NCBI RefSeq assembly: GCF_000271845.1
Contig: NZ_JH719395.1
Coordinates: 1,794,146 to 1,858,145 of the forward strand
From: Rhizobium leguminosarum bv. trifolii WSM2297
GTDB taxonomy: Bacteria; Pseudomonadota; Alphaproteobacteria; Rhizobiales; Rhizobiaceae
DNA: 64,000 nt
Direction: 5' to 3'
Translations under genes and position numbers: made by a program
In this document: one piece after another, positions 8,843 through 17,849 of the stretch
Layout: each line of letters opens with the position of its first letter
Numbering within the stretch: the stretch's first letter is position 1
Notes under the pieces: model-generated
What the model was told of the DNA's origin: nothing
What the model saw: the letters and a program-made list of their open reading frames with translations, nothing else
Databases searched by the model: none

Positions 8843-10612
8843 TTACAGATCGATCACAACGTCGCCCACCGGCCTCGAGCAGCAGAGCAGCACGTTTCCA
8901 TTCGCAGGCGCATCGATCGGTTCTGGGCTATAAGAAACACATCCAGAGACGATTCCGGTTTCGCACGTGTGGCAGACGCCGGTACGGCAGGACCATCGAA
9001 CGGGAATGTCACAAGCCTCGGCCATCTCAAGGAGGCTTGGGTACGTCGCGCCCCAGGGCACATTGAGACCGGTCCGGGCGAACGAAACCAAGGGTCCCGA
9101 ACCTGCCGGCCCTGCGGGTACATGGGGCCGCTGTTGCTGGGAGGCCGCGATGCCTGGAGTGACTGACGGGCCTGCCCCGAAAACTTCGGTGTGGATGCGA
9201 CGTTGCTCAACCCCGAGTCCCAGGAGACCGGCCGTCAGGTCCTTCATGAACCCCATCGGTCCGCAAAGATAAAAGTCGGCGTCCAATGGCAGGCCAAGCC
9301 TTTCCAGCATTGCCACATCCATACGACCAGTGCCGTTGTAGTCCTTGCCCTGTTGATCACCAGGGTCGGGCGCGCTGTAGCATATGTGCCGATGAGTGTT
9401 GCGCAGCCGGCTGAGCAGTTCGTCCACCTCTTCGGCGAAAGGATGCTCGCGGCCGTTGCGCGCGCCATATATCCACCAGATCCTCCTCGTCGAAGTCTCA
9501 CTAGCCAGCGCGTGAAGCATGGCGAGCAACGGCGTCGCGCCAATACCGGCGCTCAGCAGTACGATCGGTGCCTCGCCTGGCAACAGTTTGAAGTCGCCGC
9601 GCGGGGCGCTCATTTCCACGAGGTCGCCAGCATCCACATTTTCGGCAATGAACTTGCTCGCAAGTCCATGCCCCTCGCGCTTGACGCTCACGCGGTAGCG
9701 ACCAAGACTCGCGCCACCCGAGAGCGAATAGCTGCGCAAAATGGTTGGCCCTGATCGGGGTCGTAGCCGTAATACGACGAACTGTCCTGGAAGGAACGTT
9801 GTTACCTGCTGGCCGTCGCTCGGCTCGAGAACGAGAGACGTCACGCTGTCGGTCTCACGCACCTTGCGCAACACGCGAAGCGAACGAAAACCCGCCCAAG
9901 CAGGAGCCATATAGGAAGGTCCCGTCAGTCCGGCGTTTCCGCTCGGCGCGCCCTCGTTTTCGGACTGCGACAGCAAGGCCCCGAAGGACCTTCGCCATCC
10001 GGTGCTCAGTTCCGGGATCCGCATTGCGCGCTCAAGCATGTCGCGAGGGTGAGGCGGCTTGTAAAGAAGAGAATTGATCTCGGCCACGGTCATGCCCTCG
10101 GTGCCCTCGGTGCCCGAGGCCACTTTCGCAATTTCATCGCCCGCCTGAACTTCCCCTTCTTCCAGGACACGGAAATAAAAGCCAGGCCTTCCGTGGCTAA
10201 CCACGAGTGCGGCCATTTCCGGAACCTCCATTCTGATACCCAATCGGTAGCAGGTGACACGCGGCTGTGTGACCTCAAAAAGGGCGGCGCCGATACGGTA
10301 CCGGTCTCCGATGCAGACCTCTGTATCCGCCAAGCCGTCGACGGTGAAATTTTCTCCAAACTGGCCATAGACGAAGTCGCGGCGCCCCAGGTGCTTTTCC
10401 CAATAGCGATAGGAATCGATTTGGTAGACGAACACCGCCCGATGTTCGCCGCCGTGTCCGGCAAGGTCGGCCTGCCCGTCGCCTTCGATGTTCAGGCGCC
10501 GGACTATTCGCCGTCCCTCCACAGGCGACTTCCAGACGGCAGTGTTGACCGTCCTGCCTTGCCATTGGACGTCCCGCGGCAAGCCGACGTTGATCGAAAG
10601 CAGACGTATCAT
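8843..10612 (-). CDS. MOSC - ferredoxin reductase - 2Fe-2S fusion protein
   Basis: A 589-residue multidomain oxidoreductase. Residues 1-160 are a YiiM-type MOSC domain, including GHGGEHRAVFVYQ and the cysteine in VTCYRLGI used by MOSC/mARC proteins to hold molybdenum cofactor. Residues 245-490 are an FNR-like module with an RSYSLSG FAD motif and the GIGATPLLAML NAD(P)-binding motif. Residues 500-589 are a plant-type 2Fe-2S domain with ligands C542, C547, C550 and C577 or C578. The likely role is NAD(P)H-driven reduction of N-hydroxylated or similar toxic compounds at Moco, with electrons passing FAD to 2Fe-2S to Mo. It opens the operon that includes the redoxin and small protein; the shared palindromic promoter lies 150 bp upstream. 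Confidence 0.85.
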   Translation of the reverse strand: MIRLLSINVGLPRDVQWQGRTVNTAVWKSPVEGRRIVRRLNIEGDGQADLAGHGGEHRAVFVYQIDSYRYWEKHLGRRDFVYGQFGENFTVDGLADTEVCIGDRYRIGAALFEVTQPRVTCYRLGIRMEVPEMAALVVSHGRPGFYFRVLEEGEVQAGDEIAKVASGTEGTEGMTVAEINSLLYKPPHPRDMLERAMRIPELSTGWRRSFGALLSQSENEGAPSGNAGLTGPSYMAPAWAGFRSLRVLRKVRETDSVTSLVLEPSDGQQVTTFLPGQFVVLRLRPRSGPTILRSYSLSGGASLGRYRVSVKREGHGLASKFIAENVDAGDLVEMSAPRGDFKLLPGEAPIVLLSAGIGATPLLAMLHALASETSTRRIWWIYGARNGREHPFAEEVDELLSRLRNTHRHICYSAPDPGDQQGKDYNGTGRMDVAMLERLGLPLDADFYLCGPMGFMKDLTAGLLGLGVEQRRIHTEVFGAGPSVTPGIAASQQQRPHVPAGPAGSGPLVSFARTGLNVPWGATYPSLLEMAEACDIPVRWSCRTGVCHTCETGIVSGCVSYSPEPIDAPANGNVLLCCSRPVGDVVIDL

Positions 10613-10761
10613 GGCTGTGCTCTCCGGCGATGATCAAAAGGCGATTCATTTCGATTGATCGTCCGAACAGACGACTCGACCTCCAAGGACCCTTTCGGTC
10701 GGCTGCCTTCACGACTGCATGAACCGTCGAGACAGAGAACAACTGAAGGCGTCCGCAATCC

Positions 10762-10786
10762 ATTATACGATGGTATCACCGATACC
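10762..10786 (-). promoter_or_regulatory. Palindromic operator/promoter of the MOSC-reductase operon
   Basis: On the minus strand GGTATCGGTGATACC (10786-10772) is a perfect dyad apart from the central base triplet, and TATAAT follows 4 bases later. This is the best-conserved copy of the shared element and points toward the MOSC-reductase gene. Confidence 0.75.
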
Positions 10787-10928
10787 TTCGCTTCGTGTCC
10801 TTTTCCGACTGCGCGCGATAAGATCATTAGCCGGTGCTTGTGCCCGACCGGGGCCCCCCGCGCCGAAACCTCTTCAGACGCCCACGCCGCCGCCAGTCCA
10901 AACGCTTCGCAATATTCAGATTGAGTCC

Positions 10929-10957
10929 TTGATGAAACGATACGGATCGTCTATATA
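10929..10957 (+). promoter_or_regulatory. Sigma-70-like promoter with internal dyad, upstream of emrA-like gene
   Basis: TTGATG at 10929-10934 and TATATA at 10952-10957 are separated by exactly 17 bp. The spacer holds a dyad ACGAT-acgg-ATCGT (10937-10950). Such a position suits a repressor such as the ArsR protein coded at the end of the same operon. The rest of 10,787-11,119 shows no gene. Confidence 0.5.
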
Positions 10958-11119
10958 AGCAGCACCTCTTCTGATCTCGCCGATCTTAGAGGTTTTTGGA
11001 AACAACACTCCGAGTTCCACCAAGACGTCGAGGCGCTGGGCGCATCGACGATCGGATAATTACGCCGATGTGGGTGAACGAGTTCCGGATCTGTAAGTCC
11101 TTTGGAAGGGACGAAAAAA

Positions 11120-12307
11120 ATGCCCTTGTCGAAAACGAAGAACCGACTGAACGAACCTTTGCCGAACCCGATGAACGCAACGGCATTGGATCCTGTCCCT
11201 CAGCAAGAGACGCTGCCGCCCGCGCCCTCCCCAACCCCTTCGGCAAGAACGGCCGACGTGAGATCGCTCCTCGTGCCGATATCGGCGATCGGAGTCGCAT
11301 TGGCAGTGATCGCCGGCGCCGGAGCAAATTGGGATTCCTGGATCGCCGGCCAGACCGTCCAATCTACGGACGACGCGGCCGTCTATGCGGACGTCTCCTC
11401 CGTGGGCGCCCGCGTAAGCGGCACGATCGAGCTGGTCACCGTGGGCGACTATGCACATGTCAAAGCCGGAGACTTGCTGTTCTCTATCGATCACGCCCCT
11501 TATGAAGTCGCGCTCCGCGCCTCGAAGGCAAGGTTAGAGGCTGCTCTGGCGCAGTTGGCGAACAATGATAGCCAGCGCTCGTTCCAACTCGCCCAGATCG
11601 ACGTTGCGATGGCCCAGCGGCAAGCTTCCGAAGCTGACGAGATCGAGACGGACAAAGAGTGGCGCCGTCAGACCAGGCTCGGCCTCGAAAGCGGTGCAAG
11701 TTCGCTTCAAAACCTGGAAAAGGCGACTGCGGCCCACGATCGCGCCCTTGCCAATTCCAAGTTGACGGAAGCGACGGTCGCAGCACAACGCGCGCAACTG
11801 GACATCCTTGCGAAACAACGCAAAGCGCTGCAGGCGAACGTCGATACCGCAGCAGCGGAAGTGGCCGCCAACGAACTCGAGCTGAGCTACGCGGACGTAC
11901 GCGCACCCGTCGACGGGGTCGTCGCACGACGCAACGTTCAACTTGGAAACTACGTCAGCGCCGGTACGAGCATGATCTCAATCGTGCCATTACCGCGTAT
12001 CTACATTCTCGCAAATTATAAGGAAAACCAGTTGGCCTGGGTCCGGGAAGGACAGCCCGTCGACATTTCGGTCGACCTGCTTCCAGGCGAAATGCTCCAC
12101 GGAACCGTTTCGAAAATATCTCCTGCGAGCGGATCGACCTTTGCGCTCCTGCCCCCGGATAACGCGACCGGAAACTTCACCAAAATCGCCCAACGTCTGA
12201 CTGTACGTATCGAGCTCGATCCGACGCAAACCAACTTTGACCGACTCCGGCCCGGCATGTCCGTCGTAACGCACATCACCACACGCAAAGGGGGAAATGA
12301 TGCCTAG
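11120..12307 (+). CDS. HlyD/EmrA-type membrane fusion protein of a drug efflux pump
   Basis: A 395-residue periplasmic adaptor. A Pro-rich cytoplasmic tail (1-48) is followed by one membrane helix (about 49-68), then a lipoyl/barrel-sandwich half-motif (AVYADVSSVGARVSG), a long alpha-hairpin rich in Ala/Gln/Glu (about 120-225), the second half-motif (YADVRAPVDGVVARRNVQLGNYV) and a beta-barrel. This order is that of EmrA, which joins an inner-membrane DHA2 transporter to an outer-membrane channel. GGAAGGGA precedes the chosen ATG. Its stop overlaps the start of the MFS gene, so the two are translationally coupled. No outer-membrane factor gene is nearby. Confidence 0.88.
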   Translation: MPLSKTKNRLNEPLPNPMNATALDPVPQQETLPPAPSPTPSARTADVRSLLVPISAIGVALAVIAGAGANWDSWIAGQTVQSTDDAAVYADVSSVGARVSGTIELVTVGDYAHVKAGDLLFSIDHAPYEVALRASKARLEAALAQLANNDSQRSFQLAQIDVAMAQRQASEADEIETDKEWRRQTRLGLESGASSLQNLEKATAAHDRALANSKLTEATVAAQRAQLDILAKQRKALQANVDTAAAEVAANELELSYADVRAPVDGVVARRNVQLGNYVSAGTSMISIVPLPRIYILANYKENQLAWVREGQPVDISVDLLPGEMLHGTVSKISPASGSTFALLPPDNATGNFTKIAQRLTVRIELDPTQTNFDRLRPGMSVVTHITTRKGGNDA

Positions 12308-13877
12308 GTTTCAGTCTCCAGGGGATTTGCCGCGACAAGGCTTTATCGCCGTGGCCATGGTCATGTCGTCGATTCTGACTGCTTTCGACGTGCGCACGGC
12401 CAGCATTGGACTGTCCGACCTACGTGGTGCATTCGGCTTAAGCTTCGACGAAGGATCTTGGCTGGCAACCTTTGCGACGGCGCCGCAGGTTCTTATTGCG
12501 CCGTCGGTGGGATGGCTGATCGCGGCTTTCGGAGTGAAACGGATGATGGTCGGACCAACCGTCCTCTATTCGGTTGTCTCGATACTCATCCCTTTCGTTA
12601 GCAACTTCGAGATTCTGGTGGCGCTCCACGCTGTCAGGGCGATCCTGCTGGGCCTCTTCGTTGGCGCCACACTGATGACGGCGTTTCGTAATCTGGACCG
12701 AAAGTTCTGGATATTTGCACTCGCATTCTACGTTCTCAGAATTCCATTCGCGCAGAATCTGGGTCTTTATACTGCGGGCAGTTACTCTCAGACCATCGGA
12801 TGGCAATGGCTGTACTGGCAAGGAGCAATTGTCGCGCCAGTGATCGGCATCCTCTTCTGGCTCGGCGGGAGGCCGACCGAGATTGATCGGGAACTCCTCA
12901 AACGCGCCGATTGGGGTGGGATGGCGATCTTCGGCACGGCCTTGACGACACTCTATTTCGCCCTTGACCAAGGCAACCGCCTGGATTGGTTTCGATCCGG
13001 CCTCGTCGTAACCCTTCTGTCAGCCGCGGCGTTTCAGGCTGTCGTCTTCCTGTGGCACGAATCCCGCGTCACGGAGCCCTGGGCGCACGTTTCGATCCTT
13101 TTTTCGCGCAACATCGCGCTCGGCTTCGCCGCCATCGCCTGCTTCATGACCGCCAGCCTTGGAAGCTCTCTGCTGGAGCCCAATTTCCTGGTCAACGTGG
13201 CGCATCTGCGTCCGGAGCAGATCGGCGACTTCTCGATGCCCTATTGCGTCCTCCTGCTTGCAACGGCGACCGCCACCGCAGTGGCTCTCGTGCGGAGCGT
13301 CAAACAACGGACCACGCTAATGATAGGATTCATTTGTTTCGCGTTTTCGGCGTGGCTGGGCACGCAATTGACCAATCTGTGGTCGCTTCCGGAGTTCAGG
13401 CTGATCATCGTCCTACAGACGTTTGGCGAGGAAATCGTGTTCATGGCCGCCGTCGCGACCTTGTTCAGCAATGTAAATCCAGCCCGCGCCATCGCTCTTA
13501 CCGCCTATGTTCAGGTTGTTCGCTTGATGTGTTCAGAGACGGTTGCAACCGCGATGACGACGTGGGTGCGTCAGCGTGAACAACTGCATTCATACCTGAT
13601 CGGGCTGCATGTCACCGGGGCGACGCCCGGGTGGAACTCGATGCTCATTCGGTTGGGCTCCGGCTTGGAGACGGGGGGTTCTCAAGCTGATGTCGTAAAA
13701 CGCGGTGTTGGCGTACTTGCCGGCATCATCCAGAGGGAGGCCCATGTGCAAGCTTACATAGACGGCTTCTGGATCACATTTGTCGCTGCGATCGCTGGAC
13801 TGTTTGTCGTCTCGTTGATGACCGCCTCGCCACCACATCCGCTGACGACGTCGTCCTCGCACAATCAACCGGCATAG
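12297..13877 (+). CDS. MFS drug transporter, EmrB/DHA2-like
   Basis: A 526-residue inner-membrane protein with many hydrophobic segments, consistent with 14 membrane helices, and the DHA2-type opening MSSILTAFDVRTASIGLSDLRGAFGLS (first helix and the loop that follows). It works as the proton-driven partner of the EmrA-like adaptor encoded just upstream with overlapping codons. The likely substrates are hydrophobic drugs, plant phenolics or uncouplers, as for EmrAB, but specificity cannot be read here. An ArsR-family regulator follows after 10 bp, so the three genes form one operon. Confidence 0.86.
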   Translation: MMPRFQSPGDLPRQGFIAVAMVMSSILTAFDVRTASIGLSDLRGAFGLSFDEGSWLATFATAPQVLIAPSVGWLIAAFGVKRMMVGPTVLYSVVSILIPFVSNFEILVALHAVRAILLGLFVGATLMTAFRNLDRKFWIFALAFYVLRIPFAQNLGLYTAGSYSQTIGWQWLYWQGAIVAPVIGILFWLGGRPTEIDRELLKRADWGGMAIFGTALTTLYFALDQGNRLDWFRSGLVVTLLSAAAFQAVVFLWHESRVTEPWAHVSILFSRNIALGFAAIACFMTASLGSSLLEPNFLVNVAHLRPEQIGDFSMPYCVLLLATATATAVALVRSVKQRTTLMIGFICFAFSAWLGTQLTNLWSLPEFRLIIVLQTFGEEIVFMAAVATLFSNVNPARAIALTAYVQVVRLMCSETVATAMTTWVRQREQLHSYLIGLHVTGATPGWNSMLIRLGSGLETGGSQADVVKRGVGVLAGIIQREAHVQAYIDGFWITFVAAIAGLFVVSLMTASPPHPLTTSSSHNQPA

Positions 13878-13887
13878 CGGGCGCGCC

Positions 13888-14181
13888 ATGGACGGACATC
13901 AGATTCTCAAGGCGCTTTCCAATCAAACACGGGTGGAAATCCTGCGGTGGCTAAAGCGCCCAAAAGAGCATTTCCAAGCTCAAGAACAACCGCTGGAGAT
14001 GGGGGTCAGCGCAAGCCAATTCGAGCGATCCGGTCTTTCTCAGTCGACCGTCTCCTCTCATCTGGGCGTACTTCAGCGCGCCGGCCTGGTCTCCACGCGG
14101 CGCGTTGGCCAGTGGGTGTTCTATAGCCGCAACGACCAAACCATCCGCGAATTTCTCGCCTTTCTAAATAAGGAACTTTGA
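13888..14181 (+). CDS. ArsR-family winged-helix regulator
   Basis: A 97-residue one-domain regulator. It opens with ILKALSNQTRVEILRWLKRP, the ArsR signature, followed by the recognition helix in SQSTVSSHLGVLQRAGLV and the wing VGQWVFYSRN. No clustered Cys metal-site is present; it has none of the CVC metal motif, so it is more likely to sense organic ligands than arsenite. It ends the emrA-emrB operon and probably represses it. It is also a candidate to bind the dyad between the -35 and -10 boxes at 10,929-10,957, or the island-wide palindrome; which of these it binds cannot be decided from sequence. Confidence 0.85.
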   Translation: MDGHQILKALSNQTRVEILRWLKRPKEHFQAQEQPLEMGVSASQFERSGLSQSTVSSHLGVLQRAGLVSTRRVGQWVFYSRNDQTIREFLAFLNKEL

Positions 14182-14235
14182 AATGGACCTCGTCATCGTC
14201 GCGCGAACAACCCGCCCGCGTCGACATCTGCGTTC

Positions 14236-14254
14236 GACACCAAGGTACAATTGG
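14236..14254 (+). promoter_or_regulatory. Partial copy of the shared operator/promoter before the aldo-keto reductase gene
   Basis: GACACC-AAG-GTACAATTGG matches the right half of the dyad plus the -10 region of the shared element (compare GACACC-TTG-GTACAATGG at 3279-3296). The left half of the palindrome is not conserved. Confidence 0.5.
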
Positions 14255-14389
14255 CCTGGACGGCTAGTGGCCCTAAGTAGGAACTCTTCGACGCTCTGGC
14301 CTTGTATTGTTTCGCTCATTTACGTCCGGCAGTCGGCGCGGGGTGCCTCGCGCCGGCGCGCTTTCGCCTTGAATGGAAGGAGTTAGATC

Positions 14390-15337
14390 ATGGAAGCCCT
14401 CGACATGCTCCGCTATAAGAGGATTCCGCTTTCCCATGGCACCGGTGCAATGCCCGCCGTCGGCTTCGGTACACTGATTCCCGAACCGCTTGCCACCAGG
14501 CAGGCTGTTGCAGCCGCGCTCGCGGTAGGGTTCCGACATCTCGATTGCGCGGAACGGTATCGAAATGAGGATGTGGTTGGCGACGCCATGCGCGAAGCTT
14601 TCGCGGCGGGAACGGTTCGCCGGAGCGATGTGTTCGTGACCACCAAACTCTGGAACACGAATCATCGTCCCGAGCGCGTGAAGCGTGCGTTTGAGGCAAG
14701 CCGACGGCGCCTACAGGTTGACTATGTCGATTGCTATCTCATTCATACCCCGTTCGCATTTAAACCCGGCGATGACCAGGATCCCAGAGATGGCACCGGT
14801 CAGATAGTCTACGATTCCGGACTCTCGTTGATCGACACGTGGCAAGCGCTCGAGCAGCTCGTCGACGAGGGCTTGTGCGGGGCGATCGGGCTTTCCGACG
14901 TGACGCTGGAAAAGCTGAAGGAGATTGTCGCAGCGGCGCGGATAAAGCCGGCGGTGGTGCAGGTGGAATCCCACCCATACCTCCCCGAATGGGAACTCCT
15001 TGATTTTTGTAACAAGCACGGGATTGTCCTGTTGGCGTTTGCCGCTTTGGGGCATGGAATGGATCCGAAGGTTTTGGAGGATCCCGTGATCACTTCCATC
15101 GCGGTGCAGCTCAACAAGACGCCTGCGCAAGTCGCGCTGGCATGGGCCGTACAGCGCGGCACGGCCTTCTTGACGACCTCCGTCAAACCGCGCCGGATTG
15201 AAGAGAACTTCGAAATTTCCGCGTTGCCGGAGGACGCCATGCGGCAATTTCGGAACGAAATCACGACGAACGTGCGGTTCAATGACGTTGTTACCACCGG
15301 CGTGCCTGGTTTCATCCCGCGGATCGAACAAGCCTGA
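14390..15337 (+). CDS. Aldo-keto reductase
   Basis: A 315-residue NADPH-dependent (beta/alpha)8-barrel reductase. The catalytic tetrad is recognisable: D52 and Y57 in FRHLDCAERYRNE, the lysine in VTTKLWN (about 86) and the His in LIHTPF (about 118). The NADPH-binding segment TSVKPRRIEENFE is near residue 263. AAGGAG lies 7 bases before the ATG. It is preceded by a partial copy of the shared promoter element and followed by a TetR-type regulator, and would fit detoxification of aldehydes such as methylglyoxal or lipid-derived enals. The physiological substrate is unknown. Confidence 0.85.
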   Translation: MEALDMLRYKRIPLSHGTGAMPAVGFGTLIPEPLATRQAVAAALAVGFRHLDCAERYRNEDVVGDAMREAFAAGTVRRSDVFVTTKLWNTNHRPERVKRAFEASRRRLQVDYVDCYLIHTPFAFKPGDDQDPRDGTGQIVYDSGLSLIDTWQALEQLVDEGLCGAIGLSDVTLEKLKEIVAAARIKPAVVQVESHPYLPEWELLDFCNKHGIVLLAFAALGHGMDPKVLEDPVITSIAVQLNKTPAQVALAWAVQRGTAFLTTSVKPRRIEENFEISALPEDAMRQFRNEITTNVRFNDVVTTGVPGFIPRIEQA

Positions 15338-15787
15338 ATCGGCGATCTCCGTGAGCGGCAAATGATTGGTAAGCGACTATGAGCGGATTTTTGGCCGAAG
15401 TTGTCAACCGATGCCATCTCCTGCTGTACGCCGGGGCCCCATCTGCCCTCCTGGCCATGCGATCCATGCTCGCAGCCGGGCGGGCACTGGTGTGGGACGT
15501 GTGGTGGATCAGCGCACGGAACTCCAATGGCCGGCCCTCGACCGGGCGCTCGGGCAGCCGCTTGAGCCTTCCCTCGCCGTCTTTCGAACGGGAGGACGAG
15601 TCCTTGGTACTTGTCCTCGCAATGACGCCCGGCATCATGCCGCCCTGGACGGTCAGAAAACCACTTTCGGCGCAGCCATGCCCCGGGAGCCACGTATCTG
15701 GTGACCACCACGGGACAAACCGCGATGCGACCGCAAGCAATCGTTTCTTTGTTGATCAGAGATATTGATTTGAGCTACGCCTTATTC
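15338..15787. other. Intergenic region without a convincing gene
   Basis: Several long frames are open on both strands, as expected for GC-rich DNA, but none shows a start with a ribosome site plus a recognisable motif. It could hold a decayed gene. No copy of the shared palindrome was seen before the TetR gene. Confidence 0.4.
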
Positions 15788-16402
15788 ATGGTCAGCAAGT
15801 CGAAACCTTCAATCAAAAGACGAACGTCCATCGGGTCGCGCCGCAACCCTGAAGCGGAGGCCGCCGTCCTCGCAGCCGCCAAGGAACTCATTTGGGAAAA
15901 GGGTTACGCCGGATTTTCCGTCGATGAGGTCGCCCGCCGGGCAGGATCAGGAAAGACGACGATCTATCGATGGTACCCAACAAAAGCGGACTTGTTCGTC
16001 GCGATCTATACTGCGGAGCGGTCAGCCTTTGTGCCTGTTCCCAACACGGGAAATTTGGTCGAAGATCTGGTTCAATACACAGAAAGCTTGTGGCGGTTTT
16101 GGGCCTCTCACCCCGCCGGTGCCGCTCTACGAGGCTTGATTGCAGAGGCGCAGGGCACCTCTGAAGCGCTTGGCGCCTTGCGGGATAAATTTCTGCCCGA
16201 GCGAACTGCCGATGTTCGTCAGATGCTGTCGTCCGCGGCGGGGCGTGGCGAGTTCCCTTACGAACACGTCGATGAGAAACTTTCCCTCTGGGTCGGGTTT
16301 AGCTGGTTTCGACTTCTGATCGGGGAACTGCATCAGGCAGATACGATCCGACTGGCAATGACACAGATCGCCGCTTTGGCGATCCCTCGACCGCCTGAAT
16401 GA
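15788..16402 (+). CDS. TetR/AcrR-family regulator
   Basis: A 204-residue regulator with an N-terminal TetR DNA-binding domain: AAAKELIWEKGYAGFSVDE, then VARRAGSGKTTIYRWYPTKADLF, ending with the conserved Tyr-x-x-Tyr/Trp recognition helix. The C-terminal part (about 85-200) has the helix pattern of TetR ligand domains with a Trp-rich segment (ESLWRFWASHP). The start at 15,788 is the ATG nearest to the domain; the open frame continues upstream without a ribosome site. Because TetR proteins commonly bind palindromes of about 15 bp, it is the best local candidate for the shared GGTATCGGnGAyACC operator, but this is inference. Confidence 0.83.
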   Translation: MVSKSKPSIKRRTSIGSRRNPEAEAAVLAAAKELIWEKGYAGFSVDEVARRAGSGKTTIYRWYPTKADLFVAIYTAERSAFVPVPNTGNLVEDLVQYTESLWRFWASHPAGAALRGLIAEAQGTSEALGALRDKFLPERTADVRQMLSSAAGRGEFPYEHVDEKLSLWVGFSWFRLLIGELHQADTIRLAMTQIAALAIPRPPE

Positions 16403-16497
16403 CGGAAGCGAGTCGTCTGGAGAACCAACTATCTTGGGCTCGGATCGACGCGCGTCCGAGGTCTACATCCCAGATTAAGAGATGACGGCGGAATGGA

Positions 16498-17031
16498 ATG
16501 AGCGCGGTGATTGATGCGACTGCGAGGGTCAACGGCTTCTCAGACATTCTCGCGCCCGGGCTTTCCGTGATCTTCTGCGGGTTGAACCCTGCACTTTCGG
16601 CCGTTCGTGATGGCCACAATTTCTCGAACAGAAGCAATCGTTTCTGGCGGGTCCTGCATCTTGCTGGGTTCACGCCAGATTTACTCCGGCCTGAACAGGA
16701 GCGAGAAATCTTGAGCTACGGCTTTGGGCTGACGACGGCAGTGCCTCGCGCCACGAAAAGTGCCAGCGAGCTCACAAGCCAAGATTATTTAAGCGCAGCG
16801 TCTGCGCTAGAGCGAAAGATCAGAGAACTTGCCCCCGACAACTTCGCTTTTCTAGGGAAAGCTGGGTATGCTGCAATCGCAGCTCGAGCTACCGTCGAGT
16901 GGGGTCGGCAGCCCGACAAATTTGCCGGTGCGTCCGTCTGGGTACTTCCAAATACGAGCGGGCTCAACAGGGCATTCACACTCGAGAGATTGGCAGAGCA
17001 TTTCCGCGAATTGAGATCGGCGACCTCATAG
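16498..17031 (+). CDS. mug: Mismatch-specific uracil-DNA glycosylase (Mug/TDG type)
   Basis: A 177-residue member of UDG family 2. The active-site motif appears as FCGLNPALSAV, with the catalytic Asn at N30, followed by SNRFWRVLHLAGFTP, which matches the NRFW segment of Mug. The second motif is NTSGLN near residue 147, in the place of the NPSGLS of E. coli Mug. It removes uracil or ethenocytosine opposite G during base-excision repair in the cytoplasm. Lipid-peroxidation aldehydes make ethenobases, so its place in a carbonyl-detoxification block may not be accidental. It is monocistronic. Confidence 0.85.
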   Translation: MSAVIDATARVNGFSDILAPGLSVIFCGLNPALSAVRDGHNFSNRSNRFWRVLHLAGFTPDLLRPEQEREILSYGFGLTTAVPRATKSASELTSQDYLSAASALERKIRELAPDNFAFLGKAGYAAIAARATVEWGRQPDKFAGASVWVLPNTSGLNRAFTLERLAEHFRELRSATS

Positions 17032-17498
17032 CTGCAGCGATATCTTTTGAGCGATGGACGAACCCAAACTACCCCGATACGGTCGCGCGTCCAAAACTGT
17101 GGAGCCATCGCCTCGAATGGCTTGCCCTCCATCCAAGACGTCCCCAGAGAGCCGATCGCCCTCGATCACCCGGACTTGCCACAATATCGCGCAGTAGTAG
17201 AGCTTGGAATTCCTCGAAATGCTTATTCTCCGGGCATAAACGGCAAAATATTGCCACCCGATGTGCAGCGGGTTTTTGGCAGACTACAACTGAAAGCAGT
17301 TAGCATGGCCGGGACTCGGCCGAAACGAACGGGTCTCGACTGAGTGCTCGTTCGGGCGGGCCTGAACGTCAATGACGGAAAATCTGTCGAGGATTATCCG
17401 CCTCCATCATCGGCTCGAAAGGCCAATAGAATGCCGCAATCATCGCCGAAGGGTAAACGGTGTTACCAGGCCACGACTTCGATTGATCGATTCACAGA
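17032..17498. other. Intergenic region without a convincing gene
   Basis: Short frames exist on both strands but none has a recognisable motif. The region ends at an IS66-type fragment, so part of it may be insertion-sequence debris. Confidence 0.35.
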
Positions 17499-17711
17499 CT
17501 AGAAACTGGACAGGTGGTTCGGCTTCAAGCCATACCGCTCAGCGACCTCGTTCACCATCGCACCGGGTCGCAAGCTCTCCGAAACGATCTGCGCCTTCAC
17601 CTCGTCTGGCCAGTGCCTGTGAACCTCACGTCCAGACTTCCTGGTCGTGAGAACCTCCAACGTACTCTCCATGGAGAAACTCCTGCTGCTCATCCATGGA
17701 AAGTCGATCAC
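17499..17711 (-). mobile_element. Truncated IS66-family orfA (tnpA-like) fragment
   Basis: The minus-strand frame from about 17,669 encodes EVLTTRKSGREVHRHWPDE and then AQIVSESLRPGAMVNEVAERYGLKPNHLSSF, the N-terminal HTH part of the accessory OrfA of rhizobial IS66 elements. It breaks off after about 55 residues with a stop, and no orfB or transposase follows. It is a relic, not a functional element. Confidence 0.75.
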
Positions 17712-17849
17712 AGATTAAGAAGGCGAGACAACGTGGGAGGAGAACATCGGTTACGCCGAAGGCGAAACGTGTAGGTCTATATTGGCTTCGCGTCCATTGA
17801 CTCGGATCTCTCAAAGGATACAGGCGGAGTCCAGACGACACTTGGTCTA

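Noticed and set aside
15366..15768. Plus- and minus-strand frames upstream of the TetR gene
   Set aside because: No ribosome site, motif or family resemblance; composition fits chance open frames.
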